Source of the DNA: Haloplanus sp. HW8-1
Lineage (GTDB): Archaea; Halobacteriota; Halobacteria; Halobacteriales; Haloferacaceae
Reading direction: 5' to 3'
NCBI RefSeq assembly: GCF_023703795.1
Contig: NZ_CP098518.1
Location: 1,736,001-1,800,000 of the forward strand
Length of the DNA stretch: 64,000 nucleotides
The position numbers were made by a program, and so were the translations under genes. Each line of letters opens with the position of its first letter. Within the stretch, counting starts at the first letter, position 1. Below are positions 57,794 through 64,000 of this stretch, in pieces. The notes below the pieces were generated by a model. That model was not told the origin of the DNA, made no database searches, and saw only the letters and a list, made by a program, of their open reading frames with translations.

Positions 57794-57866
57794 CGCCCGG
57801 AGCGGGATTTGAACCCGCGTCACGACCGTGACAGGGTCGTATGATGGGCCACTACACCATCCGGGC
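57794..57866 (-). tRNA. tRNA-Asp (GTC)
   Basis: Minus-strand cloverleaf: acceptor GCCCGGA/TCCGGGC with discriminator G73, D-arm from GTGTAGTGGCCCATCAT, anticodon stem CGACC with loop CTGTCAC giving anticodon GTC, and T-arm GCGGG-TTCAAAT-CCCGC. There is no intron and no encoded CCA. It lies upstream of rpoH, on the other strand. Confidence 0.95.
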
Positions 57867-58113
57867 CTTCGCATCTACACCAACCGGGGACTGGGAAATA
57901 AGACTTGCCATCTCCCGGCGCCGTGTGGTGGCGTGACGCGATTCTCGTCGGAACGGTTTTGTACTGGGGGAGCGTGTGGCAAGGCGTACCGAGCCTCGTC
58001 CGCCGGACGCTCCGGCGGGTCGAACAGCGTCGCCTCGCGCCTTTTGGAAAGCGTTAAATGGATGGCTCTACAAAGGCGCCGTAGTATCTCGTGATAACTT
58101 CTCCACCCAATCC
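57867..58113. promoter_or_regulatory. Control region upstream of the RNA polymerase cluster
   Basis: A 247 nt gap between tRNA-Asp and rpoH. It contains a perfect 8-bp stem hairpin (CCGCCGGA-CGC-TCCGGCGG, 58000-58018) and AT-rich patches (aaagcgttaaatgg, about 58047-58060, and gtagtatctcgtgataac, about 58081-58098). The latter, 16-33 nt before the ATG, is the best candidate for the promoter of rpoH. Confidence 0.45.
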
Positions 58114-58344
58114 ATGGTAGACGTAAGCCAACACAAGCTGGTTCCGGAGCACACAGTCCTCGACGACCCGGACCGGGTCGACGAGGTACTGGCGGAGTAC
58201 AACGTCAGCAAAACCAACCTGCCGAAGATCAAACTGAGCGATCCGGCCCTTCCCGACGAAGCCGAGCCGGGTGACGTGATCGAAATCGTCCGCGACTCGC
58301 GGACGACAGACCGAGCAACTGTGTATCGACTGGTGGTCGAATGA
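58114..58344 (+). CDS. rpoH: DNA-directed RNA polymerase subunit H (Rpo5)
   Basis: A 76-residue subunit, the archaeal counterpart of the C-terminal domain of eukaryotic RPB5. It has the conserved HKLVPEH start, the [18 protein letters not shown] loop and ends with [24 protein letters not shown]. It forms the lower jaw of RNA polymerase. The ATG at 58114 follows the AT-rich promoter region. Its stop overlaps the rpoB2 start (ATGA), so the cluster rpoH - rpoB2 - rpoB1 - rpoA1 is translated in series. Confidence 0.96.
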   Translation: MVDVSQHKLVPEHTVLDDPDRVDEVLAEYNVSKTNLPKIKLSDPALPDEAEPGDVIEIVRDSRTTDRATVYRLVVE

Positions 58345-59900
58345 ACCGAGAGAGCCGACGCACTATCTCACGGGAGTATTTCTCGCAGGAACGCCTCGCC
58401 GAACACCACTTCCGCTCGTTCAACGCCTTCCTCGACCGTGGGATGCAGGAGGTCGTCGACGAGAAAGAGCGCATCGAGACGGACATCGGCGACAAGGAGG
58501 GTCAGGAGCCGGTGTTCGTCGAACTCGGCGACGTGCGCGTGGAGACGCCGCGGGTCCGGGAGGCCGACGGGAGCGAGGAACTCCTCTACCCCCAGGAGGC
58601 GCGCCTGCGGAACATCACGTACGCCGCGCCGGTGTTCATGGAGATGGCCATCGTCCGCGGCGGCGAGGAGGAGGAGGAAGTCGTCGTCGACTCCACCGAG
58701 ACGAAGGTAGGTCGCATGCCGATCATGGTCGGCTCCCACAAATGTAACATCGCGGATCTGACCCGCGAGGAGCTGATCGACATCGGTGAGGACCCGGTGG
58801 ACCCGGGCGGCTACTTCATCGTCAACGGTTCCGAGCGAGTGTTGATGACCAGCGAGGACCTCGCGCCGAACAAGATCCTCGCGGAGTACGACACGAAGTA
58901 CGGCGACGAGATCCAGGTCGCCAAGACCTTCTCTCAGCGCCGTGGCTACCGCGCGCTGGTCCTCTGTGAGCGCAACCGAGAGGGAATCCTTGAAGTCTCC
59001 TTCCCGTCGGTGTCCGGCAGCGTCGACTTCGTGACGCTGGTGCGGGCGCTCGGGCTAGAGTCCGACGAGGAGATCGTCCACCGCGTCAGCGACGACCCTG
59101 AGATCGTGAAGTTCATGCTGGAGAACCTAGAGATGGCCGAGGTCCAGAGCGAGGAGGAGGCCATCGAGACGCTGGGCAAGCGGGTCGCCGGCGGCCAAGG
59201 GAAGAACTACCAGCTGAAACGCGCCAACTACGTGATCGACCGGTATCTCTTGCCTCACCTCCACGAGGAGGGCGTCGAGGAGGAGGAGGTTCGGATCAAC
59301 AAGGCGTACTACCTCTGTCGGATGGCCGAGGCGTGTTTCGAACTCGCGCTGGAGCGTCGCGAGGCCGACGACAAGGACCACTACGCGAACAAGCGGCTGA
59401 AGGTGAGCGGTGACCTAATGCGGGACCTGTTCCGGACGGCTCTGAACAAGCTGGCCCGCGACGTGAAATACCAGCTCGAACGCGCGAACATGCGCAACCG
59501 GCAGCTGACGGTCAACACGGTCGTTCGGTCGGACGTGCTGACCGAGCGGCTGGAACACCCCATCGCGACGGGCAACTGGGTCGGCGGCCGCTCGGGCGTC
59601 TCCCAGCTCGTCGACCGAACGGACTACATGGGTGTCCTCTCCCACCTGCGGCGGCTCCGGTCGCCGCTCTCGCGGTCCCAGCCTCACTTCGAGGCGCGGG
59701 ACCTGCACGCGACCCAGTGGGGTCGCATCTGCCCCTCTGAGACGCCGGAGGGACCGAACTGCGGACTGGTGAAGAACTTCGCGCAGGCGATGGAGCTCTC
59801 CCAGAACGTGGAAGACGAACAGGGACTCAAGCGCGAACTGGCGTCGATGGGGGTCGAGGGTATCCCCGGAATCGAAGGCGTCGACTCGATGGCGGATTAA
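58341..59900 (+). CDS. rpoB2: DNA-directed RNA polymerase subunit B'' (Rpo2N)
   Basis: The N-terminal fragment of the second-largest subunit, 519 residues, as B is split in two in many euryarchaea. It starts [22 protein letters not shown], has KIPIMVGS-like [14 protein letters not shown] and VNGSERVLM of the lobe/protrusion, and ends in the fork-region with THFEARDLH-like [28 protein letters not shown]. The stop at 59900 is followed at once by the rpoB1 start. Works with Rpo2C. Confidence 0.96.
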   Translation: MNRESRRTISREYFSQERLAEHHFRSFNAFLDRGMQEVVDEKERIETDIGDKEGQEPVFVELGDVRVETPRVREADGSEELLYPQEARLRNITYAAPVFMEMAIVRGGEEEEEVVVDSTETKVGRMPIMVGSHKCNIADLTREELIDIGEDPVDPGGYFIVNGSERVLMTSEDLAPNKILAEYDTKYGDEIQVAKTFSQRRGYRALVLCERNREGILEVSFPSVSGSVDFVTLVRALGLESDEEIVHRVSDDPEIVKFMLENLEMAEVQSEEEAIETLGKRVAGGQGKNYQLKRANYVIDRYLLPHLHEEGVEEEEVRINKAYYLCRMAEACFELALERREADDKDHYANKRLKVSGDLMRDLFRTALNKLARDVKYQLERANMRNRQLTVNTVVRSDVLTERLEHPIATGNWVGGRSGVSQLVDRTDYMGVLSHLRRLRSPLSRSQPHFEARDLHATQWGRICPSETPEGPNCGLVKNFAQAMELSQNVEDEQGLKRELASMGVEGIPGIEGVDSMAD

Positions 59901-59901
59901 C

Positions 59902-61728
59902 ATGGCTCAGGCACGCGAGGCGAAAGTATACGTCAACGGCAGTCTGGTCGGGACCCATCCCGACCCCGAACAGCTCGCAGACCAGATCCGCGAGGCGCGC
60001 CGGCGGGGCGACGTCAGCGACATGGTGAACGTCTCCATCAAGGAGCGCACCCGCGAGGTCATCATCAACGCGGACGCGGGACGAGCCCGCCGCCCGCTGA
60101 TCGTCGTCGAGGACGGCGAACCTCTCCTCTCGGACGATGAGATCGAGGCCGTCGAGAACGATGACCTCGACTTCGAACAGCTCGTCGAGCGCGGCTACGT
60201 CGAGTTCATCGACGCCGAGGAGGAGGAGGACATCTACGTCGCCGTCGACGAGGACGAACTGACGGAGAAACACACCCACCTGGAGATCGACCCGCAACTG
60301 ATCTTCGGAATCGGTGCCGGTATGATCCCCTACCCCGAGCACAACGCCTCGCCCCGGATCACGATGGGTGCGGGGATGATGAAGCAGTCGCTCGGGCTCC
60401 CGGCAGCGAACTACCGGATCCGGCCCGATACGCGCCAGCACCTGATGCATTACCCCCAGCTGGCGATGGTCAAAACCCAGACCACCGAACAGATCGGGTT
60501 CGACGAGCGGCCGGCGGCCCAGAACTTCGTCGTCGCCGTCATGTCCTACGAGGGGTTCAACATCGAGGACGCACTCGTCATGAACAAGGGGTCGGTCGAC
60601 CGCGCCTTGGCCCGTTCGCATTTCTTCCGGACCTACGAGGGGGAGGAGCGCCGGTACCCCGGTGGCCAGGAGGACCGCTTCGAGGTGCCCAGCCAGGACG
60701 TGCGTGGCGCCCGCGGCGAGGACGCCTACACCCACCTCGACGAGGACGGCCTCGTCAACCCCGAGACGAAGGTGGACGAAAACTCCGTCCTGCTCGGCAA
60801 GACCAGTCCGCCCCGATTCCTCGAGGAACCGGACGACATGGGCGGTCTGTCGCCCCAGAAGCGCCGCGAAACGAGCGTCACGATGCGCTCCGGCGAGGAC
60901 GGCGTCGTCGACACGGTGACGCTGATGGAGGGCGAGGACGGCTCGAAGCTCTCGAAGGTCTCGGTCCGGGACGAACGGATCCCCGAACTCGGTGACAAGT
61001 TCGCGTCCCGCCACGGCCAGAAGGGGGTCGTCGGCCACCTCGCACCCCAAGAGGACATGCCGTTCACGCAGGAGGGGGTTGTCCCCGACCTCGTCTTGAA
61101 CCCGCATGCGCTCCCGTCGCGGATGACGGTCGGCCACGTTCTGGAGATGCTCGGCGGCAAGGTCGGCTCCCTCGAGGGCCGCCGCGTCGACGGCACGGCC
61201 TTCCAGGGCGAGGACGAGGACGAACTCCGTGGCGCGCTCGAAGAACACGGCTTCGAGTCCTCCGGGAAGGAAGTCATGTACTCCGGGGTGACCGGCGAGA
61301 AGATCGAGGCCGAGATCTTCGTCGGGACCATCTTCTATCACAAGCTCTACCACATGGTGAGCAACAAACTGCACGCCCGCTCCCGCGGGCCGGTGCAGGT
61401 GCTCACCCGCCAGCCCACGGAGGGTCGAGCCCGCGAGGGCGGCCTGCGCGTGGGCGAGATGGAGCGCGAGGTGCTGATCGGTCACGGGGCGGCGATGGCG
61501 CTCAAGGAGCGCCTGCTCGACTCCTCGGACCGCGAGAGCGTCTACATCAGCGCCGAGACCGGCATGGTCGCCGTCGAGGACGTCGACCAGCGGCGGGTGT
61601 ACGACCCCGTCTCCGGCGACGAGGACGACATCCACGAACTCGAGGTGAGCTACGCGTTCAAGCTCCTCCTCGACGAGATGATCGCGCTGGGCATCCGGCC
61701 ACGGCTGGAACTCGAGGACGCAGTATAA
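59902..61728 (+). CDS. rpoB1: DNA-directed RNA polymerase subunit B' (Rpo2C)
   Basis: The C-terminal fragment of subunit B, 608 residues, including hybrid-binding and wall regions. Features: [42 protein letters not shown] (motif C area), the [14 protein letters not shown] switch and clamp region, [12 protein letters not shown] and the C-terminal [20 protein letters not shown]. Its N-terminal extension holds the acidic EEEEDI region. ATG at 59902 with one base between stop and start. A second long open frame on the opposite strand is a shadow. Confidence 0.96.
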   Translation: MAQAREAKVYVNGSLVGTHPDPEQLADQIREARRRGDVSDMVNVSIKERTREVIINADAGRARRPLIVVEDGEPLLSDDEIEAVENDDLDFEQLVERGYVEFIDAEEEEDIYVAVDEDELTEKHTHLEIDPQLIFGIGAGMIPYPEHNASPRITMGAGMMKQSLGLPAANYRIRPDTRQHLMHYPQLAMVKTQTTEQIGFDERPAAQNFVVAVMSYEGFNIEDALVMNKGSVDRALARSHFFRTYEGEERRYPGGQEDRFEVPSQDVRGARGEDAYTHLDEDGLVNPETKVDENSVLLGKTSPPRFLEEPDDMGGLSPQKRRETSVTMRSGEDGVVDTVTLMEGEDGSKLSKVSVRDERIPELGDKFASRHGQKGVVGHLAPQEDMPFTQEGVVPDLVLNPHALPSRMTVGHVLEMLGGKVGSLEGRRVDGTAFQGEDEDELRGALEEHGFESSGKEVMYSGVTGEKIEAEIFVGTIFYHKLYHMVSNKLHARSRGPVQVLTRQPTEGRAREGGLRVGEMEREVLIGHGAAMALKERLLDSSDRESVYISAETGMVAVEDVDQRRVYDPVSGDEDDIHELEVSYAFKLLLDEMIALGIRPRLELEDAV

Positions 61729-61731
61729 ACA

Positions 61732-64000
61732 ATGTCAATGCAGACACCAAAGGAGATCGGCGGCATTCAGTTCGGGTTGATGGACCCGGAGACGTATCGA
61801 GACATGTCCGCGACGAAGGTCATCACGGCGGACACCTACGACGACGACGGCTACCCCATCGACATGGGGCTGATGGACCCGCGGCTGGGCGTCATCGACC
61901 CCGGGCTGGAGTGTCGGACCTGTGGCCAACACTCCGGGTCGTGTAACGGCCACTTCGGCCACATCGAACTCGCCGCGCCGGTCATCCACGTCGGCTTTAC
62001 GAAGCTCATCCGGCGGCTCCTGCGCTCGACCTGTCGAGAGTGTGGGCGGTTGGCGCTCACCGAAGAGGAACGCGAAGAGTACCAGGAGAAGTTGGTCCGT
62101 GCGGAAGAACTCGGCGACGATCCAAACGACGTGCTGAAGGCGGCGGTCCGCCAGGCACGCAAGCAGAGCTACTGCCCCCATCCGGACTGTGGCGGCGTGA
62201 TGCACGACATCAAACACGAGAAGCCGACCACCTACTACGAGGTGCAGGACGTGCTCGCGGGGGATTACTCGGAACGCATCGCGGAGGCGATGCAGCCCGA
62301 CCCCGACGACGAGGACGACGAGGGCACCAGCCCTCGTGACCTCGCCGAGGCGGTGGGCGTCGACCTCGATCGCATTAACGACATCATGGCGGGCGAGTTC
62401 CGCCCGAAAAGCGACACGCGAAAGAAGTTGGAGAAGGTCCTCGACGTAGATCTGACCGAGGAGGACATGAACAAGCTGATGCCCTCCGACATTCGCGACT
62501 GGTTCGAGGACATCCCCGACGAGGACATCGAGGTCATGGGTATCGATCCCGAGCGCTCGCGGCCGGAGTGGATGATCCTGACCGTCCTGCCGGTGCCCCC
62601 GGTGACGGCCCGTCCCTCGATCACCCTCGACAACGGTCAGCGCTCCGAGGACGACCTGACACACAAGTTGGTCGACATCATCCGCATCAACCAGCGGTTC
62701 ATGGAGAACCGTGAGGCCGGAGCCCCCCAACTCATCATCGAGGACCTCTGGGAACTACTCCAGTATCACGTCACCACGTTCATCGACAACGAAATCTCGG
62801 GGACTCCGCCGGCACGCCACCGCTCGGGCCGGCCGCTGAAGACGCTCTCACAGCGGTTGAAGGGAAAGGAAGGGCGCTTCCGCGGGAGTCTGTCGGGCAA
62901 GCGCGTCAACTTCTCGGCCCGGACGGTCATCAGTCCGGACCCCACGCTGTCGCTGAACGAAGTCGGGGTTCCGGAACGGGTCGCAAGCGAGATGACCCAG
63001 ACGCTGAACGTCACCGAGCGCAACGTCGAGGAGGCACGACAGTACGTCGCCAACGGGCCCGAGGGACATCCGGGCGCGAACTACGTCCGCCGACCGGACG
63101 GCCGACGGCTGAAGGTAACCGAGAAGAACTGCGAGGAACTCGCGACCAAAGTCGAGGAGGAGTGGGAGGTCAACCGTCACCTCGTCGACGGCGACATCGT
63201 GATCTTCAACCGGCAGCCGTCGCTGCACCGGATGTCGATCATGGCCCACGAGGTGGTCGTGATGCCGTACAAGACGTTCCGGCTGAACACCACCGTCTGC
63301 CCGCCGTATAACGCCGACTTCGACGGCGACGAGATGAACATGCACGCTCTCCAGAACGAGGAGGCGCGGGCGGAGGCACGCGTGTTGATGCGCGTCCAGG
63401 AGCAGATCCTCAGTCCCCGGTTCGGCGAGAACATCATCGGGGCCATTCAGGACCACATCAGCGGGACCTACCTGCTGACCCACGAGAACCCTCAGTTCAC
63501 CGAGACGCAGGCGCTCGACTTGCTCCGGGCGACGAGCGTCGACGAACTGCCCCCGGCCGACGGGGAGGAAGACGGCGCCCCCTACTGGACCGGGCGGACT
63601 GTCTTCTCCGAACTCCTGCCGGACGACCTGAACCTGGAGTTCACGTCCTCGGCGGGCGATACGGTCGAGATCGTCGACGGGCAACTCGTTTCGGGTACCA
63701 TCGACGAGGACGCGGTCGGTGCGTTCGGCGGCGAGATCGTCGACACGCTCACCAAGGTCTACTCCGAGACGCGCGCCCGCGTGTTCATCAACGAGGTGGC
63801 CGCGCTGGCGATGCGGGCGATCATGCACTTCGGGTTCTCGCTCGGGATCGACGACGAGTCCATCCCGCCGGCGGCCACCGAGCAAGTCGACGACGCCATC
63901 GGTAACGCCTACGAGCGCATCGAGGAGCTCATCCAGCGCTACGAGGCAGACGAACTCGAATCTCTGCCGGGCCGCACCATAGACGAGACGCTGGAGATGA
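61732..64000 (+). CDS. rpoA1: DNA-directed RNA polymerase subunit A' (Rpo1N), truncated at the window end
   Basis: The largest-subunit N-terminal fragment, first 756 residues in view. Zinc sites of the clamp are near the start (CRTCGQHSGSCNGHFGH, then CRECG and CPHPDCGG). The active-centre metal motif NADFDGD is at about residues 529-535, preceded by VIFNRQPSLHRMS. The frame remains open to position 64000. ATG at 61732 is used, with a second ATG two codons later (61738) possible. The gene would continue with rpoA2 (A'') next in the cluster. Confidence 0.96.
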   Translation, partial: MSMQTPKEIGGIQFGLMDPETYRDMSATKVITADTYDDDGYPIDMGLMDPRLGVIDPGLECRTCGQHSGSCNGHFGHIELAAPVIHVGFTKLIRRLLRSTCRECGRLALTEEEREEYQEKLVRAEELGDDPNDVLKAAVRQARKQSYCPHPDCGGVMHDIKHEKPTTYYEVQDVLAGDYSERIAEAMQPDPDDEDDEGTSPRDLAEAVGVDLDRINDIMAGEFRPKSDTRKKLEKVLDVDLTEEDMNKLMPSDIRDWFEDIPDEDIEVMGIDPERSRPEWMILTVLPVPPVTARPSITLDNGQRSEDDLTHKLVDIIRINQRFMENREAGAPQLIIEDLWELLQYHVTTFIDNEISGTPPARHRSGRPLKTLSQRLKGKEGRFRGSLSGKRVNFSARTVISPDPTLSLNEVGVPERVASEMTQTLNVTERNVEEARQYVANGPEGHPGANYVRRPDGRRLKVTEKNCEELATKVEEEWEVNRHLVDGDIVIFNRQPSLHRMSIMAHEVVVMPYKTFRLNTTVCPPYNADFDGDEMNMHALQNEEARAEARVLMRVQEQILSPRFGENIIGAIQDHISGTYLLTHENPQFTETQALDLLRATSVDELPPADGEEDGAPYWTGRTVFSELLPDDLNLEFTSSAGDTVEIVDGQLVSGTIDEDAVGAFGGEIVDTLTKVYSETRARVFINEVAALAMRAIMHFGFSLGIDDESIPPAATEQVDDAIGNAYERIEELIQRYEADELESLPGRTIDETLEM

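Noticed and set aside
59827-61635. Antisense 602-codon frame over rpoB1
   Set aside because: A GC-rich shadow of rpoB1, without recognisable motifs.
1-64000. CRISPR array
   Set aside because: No regularly spaced 24-37-bp direct repeats with unique spacers; the only tandem array (66 bp, 25876-26041) has no spacers.

Overview
This is a 64 kb chromosomal window of an extremely halophilic archaeon (class Halobacteria). The evidence is the very high G+C, the acidic proteins, TATA-like elements about 25-32 nt before many start codons (leaderless-type promoters), and lineage-typical families: HalX, HalOD1, TrmB, the four-gene RNA polymerase cluster and type II GAPDH. I cannot assign a genus from sequence alone. 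Most of the window is core chromosome with dense, short operons.

Left part (1-10 kb): the 3' end of a DUF460-like gene, DUF302 and DUF2391 genes, tyrS, the translation/ribosome-assembly set eif1A - rio1 - KH protein, a thermosome gene with a clear promoter, sufS, a DUF4352 lipoprotein, DUF424, a TPR protein and thpR. From 10.1 to 14.8 kb lies a less conserved island: two divergent TrmB paralogues, a HalOD1 protein, a short DisA_N (c-di-AMP cyclase-like) protein, IS200/IS605-type hairpin ends without a transposase, and a conserved hypothetical gene. The operon rpl39e - rpl31e - eif6 - rpl20a - pfdA - ftsY follows (14.8-17.6 kb), then a degenerate proteasome-subunit-like gene, an exported protein, tRNA-Phe with repeat-rich flank, and a Ser/Thr kinase coupled to a 45-residue membrane protein.

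Middle (21-42 kb): a Rieske-protein pseudogene, a PfkB sugar kinase, mutL, an FKBP-type isomerase, a pterin dehydratase, an FAD oxidoreductase whose 3' end is tandemly repeated, a spondin-like lipoprotein, mutS, thiD-thiN, a membrane wHTH / exported repeat protein / HalX regulator group, a D-malate/tartrate-type dehydrogenase with an MFS carrier, a DICT-domain protein, nucS and ppc.

Right part (41.7-64 kb): ArsN2-like acetyltransferase, rpl10e, an ATP-grasp enzyme, hsp20, pgk and gap (convergent), a PAS response regulator, an M29-like aminopeptidase, an Lrp - TrkA-N - APC/UspA transporter group, a zinc-finger protein, two Pcm methyltransferases flanking a soluble chemotaxis transducer, a HerA-like ATPase broken at a 12-G tract, tRNA-Asp, and the RNA polymerase cluster rpoH - rpoB2 - rpoB1 - rpoA1 running off the right edge.

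The best candidates for something new are the exported-repeat-protein/HalX signalling group, the kinase coupled to a tiny membrane protein, the proteasome-like protein with altered catalytic positions, the short DisA_N protein and the homopolymer-interrupted HerA-like ATPase. No CRISPR array, intact insertion sequence, prophage or origin was found.
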